A stretch of 41,781 nt of DNA from SFHK01 sp045538305 (GTDB taxonomy: Bacteria; Bacillota; Clostridia; Christensenellales; Aristaeellaceae), in the NCBI GenBank assembly GCA_045538305.1, contig JAZSRC010000013.1, positions 1 through 41,781 on the forward strand. Direction: 5' to 3'. Shown piece by piece: positions 15,341-25,200 of this stretch. The stretch's first letter is position 1; the number at the start of each line of letters is the position of its first letter. Position numbers and translations under genes: made by a program. Below the pieces are notes generated by a model. That model saw only the letters and a program-made list of their open reading frames with translations. It was not told the origin of the DNA and did not search any database.

Positions 15341-16624
15341 TTATACCTGTTCAAGCGCCTGGCGGATGTCGTTAATCAGATCCTCTTTGCTTTCGAGGCC
15401 GCAGGACATACGGACCAGCCCTGCCGGGATACCGGCAGATTTCAGCTGCTCGTCGGTCATCTGACGATGGGTGGAGGCGGACGGGCAAAGGCAGCAGGTG
15501 CGGGCATCGGCCACGTGCGTTTCAATGGCTGCAAGTTTCAGCGCCTTCATAAAGCGGCTGGCTGCTTCGCGTCCGCCCTTCATTTCAAAGGACACCACGC
15601 CGCAGGAACCGTTTTTCAAATATTTCTTTTGCATGGCGTGGTACGGATCGGACGGAAGATCGCAGTAGTTCACGCGGGCTACCTTGTCGCTGGTTTCGAG
15701 GAAACTTGCAACAGCCAGGGCGTTTTCGCAGTGGCGGGGCATGCGCACATGCAGGCTTTCAAGGCCGAGGTTCAGGATAAACGCATGCTGCGGCGATTGG
15801 ATGGATCCGAAATCGCGCATCAGCTGCGCCGTACATTTGGTAATAAATGCGCCCTCGTTTCCGAATTTCTCGGCATAGGTTATTCCGTGATAGCTGTCAT
15901 CCGGTTCGCACAGGCCGGGGAATTTTTCTTTATGCGCCATCCAGTCGAATTTTCCGCTGTCCACAATCACGCCGCCTACTGCTGCGCCGTGGCCGTCCAT
16001 GTATTTGGACGTGGAGTGGGTAACAATGTCTGCGCCCCATTCGATCGGTCGGCAGTTGATGGGCGTTGGAAAGGTATTGTCTACAATCAGCGGAACGCCG
16101 TGCGCGTGCGCGGCTTTGGCGAAGAGTTCAATATCCAATACCGTCAGCGCGGGATTTGCGATGGTTTCGCCAAACACGCACTTGGTATTTTCCTGAAATG
16201 CGCTGTTCAGTTCTTCTTCCGTACAGTCGGGACGCACAAACGTAACGCTAATTCCCATGCGGGCCATGGTGACCGAAATCAGGTTGAAAGTGCCGCCGTA
16301 TATGCTGGAGGAGGAAACGATGTGGTCGCCCGCAGAGCAGATGTTGAAAAGCGCAAAGAAGTTTGCCGCCTGACCGGAGGAGGTGAGCATGGCTTTCGCG
16401 CCGCCTTCCAAAGCGGCAATTTTTGCGGCCACATAATCATTGGTCGGGTTCTGAAGGCGCGTATAGAAGTAGCCTTCCGCCTCCAGATCAAACAGCTTCG
16501 CCATATCCTCACTGGTTGAATATTTGAATGTGGTGCTTTGAATGATGGGAATCTGACGGGGTTCACCGTTGCCCGGCGTATAGCCGGCTTGCACACACTT
16601 TGTGTCCAGACGATAGTCGTTCAT
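15341..16624 (-). CDS. metY: O-acetylhomoserine sulfhydrylase (MetY)
   Basis: A 427-residue PLP enzyme of the Cys/Met metabolism family. It makes homocysteine from O-acetylhomoserine and sulfide, and members can also use O-acetylserine. The cofactor lysine is Lys207 in T-H-S-T-S-K-Y-M-D-G-H-G. The opening (T-K-C-V-Q-A-G-Y) and the R-L-Q-N-P-T segment are characteristic. Its length and internal insertions fit MetY rather than the shorter cystathionine gamma-synthases. AGGAGG lies five bases before the ATG. It is the last gene of the minus-strand operon, 21 bases after the dehydrogenase gene. No SAM or T-box leader is visible. Confidence 0.92.
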   Translation of the reverse strand: MNDYRLDTKCVQAGYTPGNGEPRQIPIIQSTTFKYSTSEDMAKLFDLEAEGYFYTRLQNPTNDYVAAKIAALEGGAKAMLTSSGQAANFFALFNICSAGDHIVSSSSIYGGTFNLISVTMARMGISVTFVRPDCTEEELNSAFQENTKCVFGETIANPALTVLDIELFAKAAHAHGVPLIVDNTFPTPINCRPIEWGADIVTHSTSKYMDGHGAAVGGVIVDSGKFDWMAHKEKFPGLCEPDDSYHGITYAEKFGNEGAFITKCTAQLMRDFGSIQSPQHAFILNLGLESLHVRMPRHCENALAVASFLETSDKVARVNYCDLPSDPYHAMQKKYLKNGSCGVVSFEMKGGREAASRFMKALKLAAIETHVADARTCCLCPSASTHRQMTDEQLKSAGIPAGLVRMSCGLESKEDLINDIRQALEQV

Positions 16625-16645
16625 AATATCCTCCTGCTGTATGTT

Positions 16646-17809
16646 CTATTTTTTCTCATGCTCCATGATCAGTCGGCCGAGGGGGGAATCTGCGGACAGC
16701 CCGGAAAACCTGGTAAGCGCAGCCGACAGCCCATTGGCTTTGTAATAAGCGCGCACCTCTTTTGTGCCCTCGTCGTCGTTTTCGTAATCAAATCCTGCGC
16801 GGATGGCGGCAAGAAGGCAGTCGGGCTGTTTTCCGTATTGATAAGCCAGCCTTGCCGGGCCAACCAGACGGTCGTATGCGCCCAGTTTTCTGCGGGAATC
16901 TGCGCCAAGGCGCTGAAGCTTATCTTCGATATACGGGTTTTCCAGAAGGGCTATGATGGTTTGCTCCCACTTTTGCATTTCTTCTTCCGAAAAGCCATAT
17001 GCGCCTGTAAGGCCGATGCTCGCTTCCTTAAGCGCACCCGTGATCATTGGGCGAATGCAATCGTCTAGCGCTGCTTCTCGCGCGGTGACGAGGCCCCGTT
17101 TTAAGCCCAGATAGCATGAAAGCGCGTGCGCCATGTTAAGCGTATACAGCTTTCGCGTTTCTTCTTTTGAGACATCGTCCGTCAGACGCAGTCTCGGAAG
17201 TATAGGCGGAGGGCACTTCAATTGATTTTGACCAATGGCCTGTTCATGAAAACCGTTATTCCAAAGGGCGAGAGGCTCCTTTTTAAGAATCTCATCCGGC
17301 GCGATGGGGGATATGCACATTGCAAATATGCCGGTCAGGCCGACTCGGGCGTGCAGGTAGTCGTTTGCGCATCCGCTAAGGCGATCGGAGAGCAGCTCCC
17401 TGAATCGTTCATCCGGCGATGGCATGTTCACATTCATCATGATGTCCATGCAGGAGTCCGGTTTATTTTCCGCGCGATGCCGGATGAGGGGGGCGATCAT
17501 ATCAGCCGCCTCCGGGAGCACCGGCTCGTGCAACGCAATATCAAGAAGAAGATCGTCCGCAAGGAAGATTTCCGAAAGCCGGAGGATGTCGTCCGTATAA
17601 AGAGCTTCAAAAGTGCCCGTTATCACGGATTTGCTGACGCCGTCCCGCGTCGCTTTATAAACCGGGTAGGATTTCTTGCAATTCAGCGCGTCGACGAGGG
17701 CTTGATCCTTATCGACAAACACAATCCGCCAGTCGCCGGTATTGAAGATGTCCGCTACAAAGCCGCGGCCAATGCGCCCGGCGCCCCAGATGACGATGGT
17801 ACGCTTCAT
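16646..17809 (-). CDS. Mannitol dehydrogenase family protein (mannitol-1-phosphate 5-dehydrogenase-like)
   Basis: A 387-residue NAD(P)-dependent polyol dehydrogenase. An N-terminal Rossmann fold is shown by I-W-G-A-G-R-I-G-R-G-F at about 7-17. The C-terminal mannitol-dehydrogenase domain contains K-L-Y-T-L-N-M-A-H-A-L-S-C-Y-L-G, whose Asn and His belong to the active site. The length matches MtlD, which interconverts mannitol-1-phosphate and fructose-6-phosphate, but the sequence is divergent and no mannitol PTS genes are near. The start lies eight bases after the stop of the upstream ABC gene, with its ribosome binding site inside that gene, indicating co-translation. Confidence 0.8.
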   Translation of the reverse strand: MKRTIVIWGAGRIGRGFVADIFNTGDWRIVFVDKDQALVDALNCKKSYPVYKATRDGVSKSVITGTFEALYTDDILRLSEIFLADDLLLDIALHEPVLPEAADMIAPLIRHRAENKPDSCMDIMMNVNMPSPDERFRELLSDRLSGCANDYLHARVGLTGIFAMCISPIAPDEILKKEPLALWNNGFHEQAIGQNQLKCPPPILPRLRLTDDVSKEETRKLYTLNMAHALSCYLGLKRGLVTAREAALDDCIRPMITGALKEASIGLTGAYGFSEEEMQKWEQTIIALLENPYIEDKLQRLGADSRRKLGAYDRLVGPARLAYQYGKQPDCLLAAIRAGFDYENDDEGTKEVRAYYKANGLSAALTRFSGLSADSPLGRLIMEHEKK

Positions 17810-17817
17810 GGAATGAA

Positions 17818-19611
17818 TCAGTCCTCCAGAAGGAATTTGTACTGCGCGTTACAAAGCGCGCGGTAATGACCGTTTGTCTTTTGTATAAGCTCTTCATGCG
17901 TGCCGCTTTCGGCGATGTTGCCATCCTGAATAACCATGATACGGTCTGCGTTTCGGATGGTAGACAGGCGATGGGCAATGATGAAACTGGTACGGCCTTT
18001 GAGAAGTTCGTCCAGCGCTTTCTGAATCAGGATTTCGGTATGTGTATCGATGGAGGAAGTTGCTTCGTCCAGAATCAGAATCTTGGGATCATTCAGCAGT
18101 GCGCGCGCAAAGGAAATCAGCTGCTTTTGTCCAACCGACAGGCTGGATCCGCGTTCATTTACCTCGGTCTGATAGCCTTTTTCCATTTGCATGATGAAAT
18201 CGTGCGCGTAAACTGCCTTGGCGGCGCTGATAACCTCTTCATCCGTGGCGGCCAACCGTCCGTAGCGGATGTTGTCCATTATGCTGCCGGAGAATATAAA
18301 GCTGTCCTGCATCATGACGCCCATCTGTTCGCGAAGCGAACGCAGGTTGATATCACGAACGTCGTATCCGTCCAGCGTAACGGAGCCTTCTGTTACATCA
18401 TAGAAACGGCTGATCAGGTTGACTACTGTAGACTTGCCTGCGCCCGTCGGGCCAACCAGCGCGATTGTCTGACCGGGATTCACGGTGAAGCTTACGTTTT
18501 TAAGCACGATCTTTTCCTGATCGTAGGAGAAGGTCACGTTGTTAAAGTCCACGCGTCCTGTGATCGGGGGCAAGGGCTTGGCGTCCGGTTTATCCTGAAT
18601 GTCGCTCTGGGTGTCCATTATCTCAAAAATGCGTTCGATGGACGCCATTGCGGAAAGCAGGTTGTTGTAGAAATTGGAAAGTGTGTTGAGCGGTTCCCAG
18701 AATCGGCCCAGATACCACAAAATGAGAAGGAGGTTGCTGAGCTCCAAAGGATTTGCAGATGCACCCATCATACGGATGCCGAAATAGTATACAAGAACCG
18801 TGCCCACGGTGCCTGTGAAGTCCAGCGCCGGCCAGAAGGCATTGTTTACCTGTATGGCTTCCATCCATGAGCGGCGGATATCCTTATTTACATTCTGAAA
18901 GGTATCGAGGTTTTCGTCCTCGCGCACGAATGCCTCGGTAACGCGCATGCCCGCCAGGGACTCGTGTAGATATCCGTTCATGCTGGAGGTCTTTACGCGC
19001 ACGCGCTGCCAGCGCTTGCGCATCATGCGCTTGAGCTTAAAAAGAATTAAAAGCAAAAACGGCATTATGCACATGGATATCAGCGTCAGCTTCCAGTTTA
19101 CCACCAGCATAACCACAATCAGTATGATCAGCGTAAGGCAGTCCACCAGTACGTTTACAATGCCGTTTGTAAACAGGTCGTTTAGCGAGTTTACGTCGTT
19201 GATTACGCGTACAAGAATCTTTCCGGCGCTGCGGGTATCAAAAAACGAGAAGGAAAGTCCCTGAATATGGCGGAATAGATCCTCTCTCAGGGTTGCCAGC
19301 GCCCTTCGGCCGGCAAAATCCATCAGGCGCACGCGATAGCGCACACAGAATGCGCCGATAACGGCGGTTGCAATCATGCCGATCAGGTTTTGGTATATGG
19401 CTCCCCGGTCGACTTTTTCAAGGGCGTCAATGGCGTTGCTCAAAAGGAAGGTTGTGCCGAGAGAACAAGCAGAGGCAACGACCATCAGCATAAGGGCGAT
19501 GGAAATGTTCCGCTTATAGGGCTTCATATAGCTTAAAAGGCGGAAGAATTGTTTTTTGTCAAATGGCTGTTCCAGAACTTCGTCGTCAATCTGTCTGAGC
19601 ATTTTTGCCAT
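17818..19611 (-). CDS. ABC exporter half-transporter, catalytically canonical subunit
   Basis: A 597-residue protein with an N-terminal six-helix membrane domain (about 25-320) and a C-terminal nucleotide-binding domain (about 345-590). The Walker A is G-P-T-G-A-G-K-S-T, and the Walker B L-I-L-D-E-A-T has the catalytic Glu. The signature motif is altered to L-S-V-G-Q. The neighbour has the complementary defect, which is the pattern of heterodimeric exporters such as LmrCD or TM287/288. The ATG overlaps the upstream TGA stop by one base. The substrate is unknown; drugs, lipids or peptides are possible. Confidence 0.92.
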   Translation of the reverse strand: MAKMLRQIDDEVLEQPFDKKQFFRLLSYMKPYKRNISIALMLMVVASACSLGTTFLLSNAIDALEKVDRGAIYQNLIGMIATAVIGAFCVRYRVRLMDFAGRRALATLREDLFRHIQGLSFSFFDTRSAGKILVRVINDVNSLNDLFTNGIVNVLVDCLTLIILIVVMLVVNWKLTLISMCIMPFLLLILFKLKRMMRKRWQRVRVKTSSMNGYLHESLAGMRVTEAFVREDENLDTFQNVNKDIRRSWMEAIQVNNAFWPALDFTGTVGTVLVYYFGIRMMGASANPLELSNLLLILWYLGRFWEPLNTLSNFYNNLLSAMASIERIFEIMDTQSDIQDKPDAKPLPPITGRVDFNNVTFSYDQEKIVLKNVSFTVNPGQTIALVGPTGAGKSTVVNLISRFYDVTEGSVTLDGYDVRDINLRSLREQMGVMMQDSFIFSGSIMDNIRYGRLAATDEEVISAAKAVYAHDFIMQMEKGYQTEVNERGSSLSVGQKQLISFARALLNDPKILILDEATSSIDTHTEILIQKALDELLKGRTSFIIAHRLSTIRNADRIMVIQDGNIAESGTHEELIQKTNGHYRALCNAQYKFLLED

Positions 19612-21362
19612 CAGAACGTACCTCCCTTCGCCATAACGCTCTGAAGATCCTTGTACTGATCCTGCACCATGGAGTAGTATTCGCCCTGCTTTTTCAGCAG
19701 CTCCTTATGCGTACCGCGTTCACAGATTCTTCCGTCCTTGAGCACCAGAATCTGATCGGCATTCTTGACGGAGGAGATGCGGTGGGCGATGATGAAGGTG
19801 GTGCGGTTTTTCAGAACCTTTTTCATTTCTGTCTGTATCAGATATTCGGTTTCCATATCCACGGCGGATGTGGAGTCGTCCATAACGAGTATGGATGGAT
19901 TGGTAAGCACCGCGCGGGCAATGGCAATTCGCTGCTTCTGGCCGCCGGACAGACCGATTCCGCGCTCGCCGACGATGGTATCGTAGCCGGCGGGCATGTG
20001 GTTGATGAATTCCGTTGCCTGTGCGACATTTGCTGCCTGAACTACCTGCTCGTGCGTTGCGTCCGGACGGCCAAAGCGGATATTATCCTCCAGCGTGTCT
20101 GAGAACAGGAAGGTTTCCTGCGGTACATAGCCGATTTCCCGGCGCAGAGGCTTAAGCTTGTGGTCTCGCACATCCACGCCGTCAATTCTGACGCTGCCGG
20201 AATTTACGTCGTAAAACCGGCCCAGCAGAAGAATCAGGCTGCTTTTGCCCGTTCCAGTTGCGCCCATTACCGCGATGGTCTGACCGGGCTCTGCGGTAAA
20301 GGATATATCCTTCAGCACGTCCTCGCCGCCGTAATTGAATGTAACATGATCAAATTCTACGCGGCCTTCGCGCTTTTCAGGCTCGACAGCCGTATCCTTT
20401 TCGCGGATGGCAGAGCCGAAGTCAACATAATAAAATAGCTTTTCGGCGCTGGTAACCGCCATGGTCAGCATGTTAACGATGTTGGAAAGCATGCGCATGG
20501 GGTTTGTAATCAGCCATACATAGCCGTTTACGGCGATCAGCGTGCCCAGATCCATTTTACCGTTGAGCACCATGGTCGCACCGACAAGCAGCATAACGGG
20601 TGTGCAAAGAGAAGAAAGCAGCTCCATCAGCGGTACAAAATCGGACCAGATCCGGGTTGCCTTCAGATGACAGCCAAGCAGCTTCTGGTTTTCCTTTTCA
20701 AATTGGTCGTATTCGTAGGGTTCGCGCGCAAACGCTTTTACCACGCGCATGCCGGCAAGGTTTTCCTGTGTGCGGGTATTCAGCACTGCGTTTTGCTCGC
20801 GCGTCGCGACGAACGCCGGACGGATTCGCTTTCTGAACTGCCAGGCGACAATAGCGATAATCGGCGCGAAAGTAAGTAGCGACAGCATCAGGGGCGGACT
20901 GATAACGGTAAGAAACACAAGTGCGCCTATAAAATTCAGCGCATTGTCAAATACCGTAACGAGACCGCCTGCGATCAGGTTGCGGATGCCTTCGATATCG
21001 CCCGTCATTCGGGACATGATTTCGCCGATGCGGTGATGATCGTAAAACTGATAAGGCAGCTCTTCCATATGGCTGTAAAGGCCGGTTCTCAGGTCATATA
21101 CTACGTTCTGGGAAACTCGTTCCAGCGTCAGGCCGCGCGTATACATGCATATACCGCGCATGAGCACCAGCCCAAGCAGTCCCGCACAAAGATATCCCAG
21201 CGTTCTCAGATCCTGATTCGGGATTACGTCGTTGATAACGGACTTCGTAATCAGCGGTGCAATAAGACGGCTGGCAATTACGACCAGCTGCAGCAGCATC
21301 GCAAGCAGAATCCGCTTTTTGTAGGGAGCCATCAGGCCGCATAGTCGTTTGATCGTGTCCAA
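19611..21362 (-). CDS. ABC exporter half-transporter, degenerate-site subunit
   Basis: About 583 residues: a six-helix membrane domain, then a nucleotide-binding domain with Walker A G-A-T-G-T-G-K-S-S, canonical signature L-S-G-G-Q and Walker B L-V-M-D-D-S-T. Here Asp replaces the catalytic Glu. Its Walker B would pair with the altered signature of the downstream subunit to give one degenerate ATP site. The start is uncertain: the TTG at 21362 gives M-D-T-I-K-R-L and lies six bases after GGGGTG. In-frame GTG codons at 21371 and 21404 lack a good site, and the latter sits next to a possible -10 element. It is the first gene of an operon with the second exporter gene, the dehydrogenase and metY. 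Confidence 0.9.
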   Translation of the reverse strand: MDTIKRLCGLMAPYKKRILLAMLLQLVVIASRLIAPLITKSVINDVIPNQDLRTLGYLCAGLLGLVLMRGICMYTRGLTLERVSQNVVYDLRTGLYSHMEELPYQFYDHHRIGEIMSRMTGDIEGIRNLIAGGLVTVFDNALNFIGALVFLTVISPPLMLSLLTFAPIIAIVAWQFRKRIRPAFVATREQNAVLNTRTQENLAGMRVVKAFAREPYEYDQFEKENQKLLGCHLKATRIWSDFVPLMELLSSLCTPVMLLVGATMVLNGKMDLGTLIAVNGYVWLITNPMRMLSNIVNMLTMAVTSAEKLFYYVDFGSAIREKDTAVEPEKREGRVEFDHVTFNYGGEDVLKDISFTAEPGQTIAVMGATGTGKSSLILLLGRFYDVNSGSVRIDGVDVRDHKLKPLRREIGYVPQETFLFSDTLEDNIRFGRPDATHEQVVQAANVAQATEFINHMPAGYDTIVGERGIGLSGGQKQRIAIARAVLTNPSILVMDDSTSAVDMETEYLIQTEMKKVLKNRTTFIIAHRISSVKNADQILVLKDGRICERGTHKELLKKQGEYYSMVQDQYKDLQSVMAKGGTF

Positions 21363-21497
21363 TTGATTCACCCCGTATTTACAGCAATATACATACTCAG
21401 GCACTGGTATTATGCCATGTTCATAGCGTAAAAAAGAATACGATTATGTTTCATTTGTATGAAATTATAAACGCTTTCAGGAAAAGCGCCTCCAAGA

Positions 21498-21532
21498 CAA
21501 TACGCCCGAATGAAAACGCTTCGGGCGTATTG
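21498..21532 (-). terminator. Hairpin downstream of the CYTH gene
   Basis: A perfect 13-bp stem (21498-21510 with 21520-21532) and nine-base loop just after the CYTH stop. The following T-run is poor on both strands, so it may work as a weak terminator or as a 3'-end protecting hairpin. Confidence 0.6.
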
Positions 21533-21542
21533 TTGGGTTGAT

Positions 21543-22049
21543 TTATTCGTCCTCTGCGGGCAGGCAAGCGGACATGGAACGATTGGAATACGCGCGGTTT
21601 CCGGTTACGTCGCGGATCATGGTAAGCATGGGCGGGTAGGCTGGCTGAACGTCCTCGCCCGGGAGCTCCACCTCCATTACGGCTTGCCTTTTCCAGAACG
21701 GGTACAGATCGATTTCGAATTGATAGCCCTGGTAGGGAAGCACGTATCTGCGCTTATTAATCGGCGTTCTTTCCGGATCCTTTTTGGTAAGCAAGCGCTC
21801 ATATTCCTCTTTTGTAATCGTTTCTTCGTTTTCAATGCTGCTCATGAAGCTTACGCGCTGCTTGATTGTGTGGGTATATATGGTTTTTCCGCCGCCTTCG
21901 CGCTTTCTGACGCGCTCGGTTTCGCCGGGCTTCCCCAGAAGGTAGGTTTGTGTGATATCCGTATAGGTACAGCCGTCCAGGGCGTTAAGCATTTCCTCAT
22001 CGGGCTTTACGATCAGAAGTTTCCGCTCTGTTTCCATATTGACGCTCAT
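21543..22049 (-). CDS. CYTH domain protein (triphosphate tunnel metalloenzyme)
   Basis: A 168-residue protein. The family signature E-x-E-x-K appears as E-T-E-R-K at the N-terminus, followed by alternating charged strands (R-V-R-K-R-E, Y-T-H-T-I-K-Q-R, K-R-R-Y-V-L, F-E-I-D-L-Y, V-M-E-V-E-L) that would line the tunnel. Members hydrolyse triphosphate compounds such as inorganic tripolyphosphate or thiamine triphosphate, and a few make cyclic AMP; the substrate here is unknown. The chosen ATG at 22047-22049 follows GGGAGGA by nine bases and overlaps the stop codon of the small zinc-ribbon gene, so translation is coupled. Confidence 0.85.
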   Translation of the reverse strand: MSVNMETERKLLIVKPDEEMLNALDGCTYTDITQTYLLGKPGETERVRKREGGGKTIYTHTIKQRVSFMSSIENEETITKEEYERLLTKKDPERTPINKRRYVLPYQGYQFEIDLYPFWKRQAVMEVELPGEDVQPAYPPMLTMIRDVTGNRAYSNRSMSACLPAEDE

Positions 22050-22249
22050 CGGTATTCGTCCTCCCGGCCTGTTTCTCCGTCTCTGCGGATGTATTCTGCA
22101 GCGCGCTTTCTGAGTTCGTCGCGGCCGATTACGGAGTTTGTACCCAGACACATTTTGCACCGGGTCTGACATTGAGGGCATACGCAGCCCATTTCAAGGC
22201 CTTCGGAGTGAGTCATGTATGTACCACACTCCGGACAGCTGCATCGCAT
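22046..22249 (-). CDS. Small zinc-ribbon protein
   Basis: A 67-residue protein with three C-x2-C pairs (C-P-E-C, C-P-Q-C, C-K-M-C) and extra cysteines in its first 35 residues, enough for one or two zinc sites. A charged C-terminal helix rich in Arg and Glu follows. AAGGGAG lies nine bases before the ATG. Its stop overlaps the start of the CYTH gene, pointing to a joint function. No specific family is recognised; a nucleic-acid or protein-binding adaptor role is possible. Confidence 0.7.
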   Translation of the reverse strand: MRCSCPECGTYMTHSEGLEMGCVCPQCQTRCKMCLGTNSVIGRDELRKRAAEYIRRDGETGREDEYR

Positions 22250-22273
22250 GAAGATGATCTCCCTTCAGTAGGT

Positions 22274-25200
22274 TTATTTGCCGAACAGCACCAGTTCTCC
22301 CGCACCCGAGCCAAACCACCAGGAAGGATACTGCCTCTGGTTTCCCGAGAACTGACTGGTTCCGTTCATCTGTATAAAGGTGGAAATGGCCCGCTGCGTA
22401 TGCGTGCGGCTGTATTTTGAAAGTTCCGAAAGCGTAACCATACCGTCGCCATTAGAGTCAGCCAGGGGTGAGCCGAGGGAAGAATCCTTCAGTATATCCC
22501 AGCCAAGCGCGCGCAGGAAGGCATAGGTGAAAAAGTCGTAGGAAGCGGAGGTGTTTTCGATTTTATAGTAGCTGCTGATGGTATCGGTGGACGAGCACAA
22601 TATGGAAAGTCGGCCTTGTCCGTTTTTGCCGGTGTATCTGCCGCCTTCGGACATTACGGCCTGCACCTTCGAATTGGAAAGGATCCGCCCGCTGTGACAG
22701 GTGCAAAGCACCAGCACTACGTCGCCTGAGATTTCCGTAAGGGCGTCGAGAAGCGCGCCCGACTGTATGTTTGTGCCGCTGCTGGTCTCCATAAAGTAAC
22801 CGTTCGTCGCATTGTGCGAGCCGTGAGTCAGCAGGAAAACAACCGTTACGTCGTTGGAGTCCGCTTGAGAGGACAAAAGACTTAAGGCGGAGCGGAACGC
22901 GGTCGGCGTGGGGTTGTTGGCCATCAGGCGCACGCTATACTTGTTTCCGTCGATAACCGAGCGCTTGAGGGCATCCGACACGCCCTTTGTGCTGTTGGTA
23001 GAGAATGGCAGGAAGCCTTCTTCACCCGGCACGGCAAACTGGCCTACCACCAGCGCGCGGTAGGTTGTAGTCGAATCGCTGGTAACGGAAACCTTGATTT
23101 CAAGCGTCTTTTCATAGGCGTCGCGCCCGACGGATGCGAATACGGTGGTTGTTCCCTTGGAAACGCCGGTGATCACGCCGCTGTCGGTAACTGTCGCTAT
23201 GTCCGTATTGGCTGAATGGAATCTGGGCTTTGCCCAGGATGCGTTTTCTGGGAGTACGGTAGATATGATTTCAAAGCTTTCGCCGTGACGAAGGCTTATG
23301 TCGGTTTCATTTACCCTAAAGGCGGAAACCGGCGTTTCCGTTACCGCTACGGATACGATGAACGAAACGCCGCTGCCATCGGCGGCCTGTGCGCTGATGA
23401 CGGTTTCGCCCTCGGCGATCATGGTTATCAGGCCGGTCTTGGAATCTACCTGCGCGACAGAGGGCGATGCGCTCTTAAACTGGAATTTTGCGGGTGTTGC
23501 ATGAGCGGGTTCGAAGGTGTAGGCAATCTGCACCTGATCGCCTGCGCTTGCGGAAATCACCTCGTTTACCGGTGTGGCGCTTGTCATCTTTATGGTGTTT
23601 ACAATCACAAAGCAGCTTGCAGACAGGCCATTTTCGGTTTCGGCGGTAATGCGGCATGTGCCGCCGGCTTTTGCAAATACAATACCCTTGTCGTTTACTT
23701 CAGCCACATCGGGATCGGAGGATTGCCATGTAAGGAAAGTGGCCTGCGCATTTGACGGCTGATAGGATGCGGACAATTGGAAACTGTCGCCATTGTTTAG
23801 CGCCAGAGAAGATGCGCTCATAGACAGGCTCGTAATAAATACGGGGTTTACCAGCACCTCGCATTTGGCCGCAATGCCGCTTGACGATATGGCGTATATG
23901 GTAGCCGTACCCGGAGCCTTCGCGCGAATAAATACCTGATCGCCCTGTTCGATCACTGCGACGGATTCGTCCGAGGAATACCAGACGCCGGCTGCGTATT
24001 TTGTAACGGGCGAGCAGCTGGGCGTAAGCTTTATTGCATCGCCGGTTTTCAAAACCGCATACGTCGGGGACACATACTGCTTTTTGATTACGGAGGCGTC
24101 GGTTACCACATTGACGGTGAAGGCCGCCTTCAGGCCGTAATGCGTCGTTCCTGTAATGACAGCCGTGCCGGTTGTTTGAGCCGTGATAACGCCCGTAGAA
24201 GCATTCACCTTTACGCTGGCAGGATTGCTGCTTGTCCATGTCAGCTTCTGATAGGTGGCGTTGGCGGGCTGGATGAACACGAAATTGTCCATCGGGCTTA
24301 TTGTGTCGCCCGGGTTCAGAAATACGTTATTGAGTGCGACATCGACGGCGGTTTCCCGGATTGCTACTTCTACCGTGAACGTTTTTTGAATTCCATTGTG
24401 GGAAACGGCGGTAATCACGCATGTGCCAGGGCCGACGGCAGTGATCAAGCCTTTTTCGGTAACGGACGCCACCTGATCGTTATCCGATGTGAAGGTAAGG
24501 CCGATTTCAGGCGCATCAGCAGGCGCCAGACTGTATTCCACCGGGAACGTATCGCCCTTTACAAGAACGCCTGGCAGAGACGTGAATGTGATTTCGCTCA
24601 CGCCCTGAGAAACCTGAATTTCATAATCTGCCTGTGCGCGTCCCTCATCGTTTGCCGTTGCAGTAATGGTTGCGCTGCCTTGTTTGAGTGCAGATACCAC
24701 GCCAGTATCGGAGTCTACCGAAGCAACCGCCGGATTATCGCTCGTCCATGTAACGGAGTGGTCGTCCGCTTCCTCCGGCGTGGCGCTTGAAATCAAGCGC
24801 ATGGTCATATTGGTATAGAACGGATCTACCAATACTTCGGGTTCAATGGTAAGCGCCCGAACGTTTCTGGTTATGCGGATGGACACGGATGCTTCAAGGT
24901 CCTGATTGATGGCAGTAATGATTACATCGCCCTGCATGTGCGCATGAATAAGACCGTTCGCATCGATCTCTGCGATGTCGTTGTCGGAGGATTGCCATGT
25001 GACGGCAGGATAGGTGGCGTTCTCCGGAAGAACGCGTGCGGTGAGAAGCATTTCGCTGTTTTCGCTCAGGGAGAATTGTTCGCATTCGATGATGATTTCG
25101 GATACGGGTATAATGACCTCAACCGGTACAAACGCGTACACTGTGCCCTTTTCGGTTTCGATTGATACGGTAACGGTATAAAAACCGGTTTTAAGCGCCG

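Noticed and set aside
15335..16519. A 394-codon open frame antisense to metY
   Set aside because: The opposite strand encodes a textbook MetY with its active-site lysine; the antisense product is His/Cys-rich and matches nothing.
16625..16645. SAM riboswitch or T-box before metY
   Set aside because: Only 21 bases separate metY from the preceding gene, leaving no room for a leader structure.
17866..18870. A 334-codon open frame antisense to the ABC exporter gene
   Set aside because: It lies wholly within a clear ABC gene and its product has no family features.
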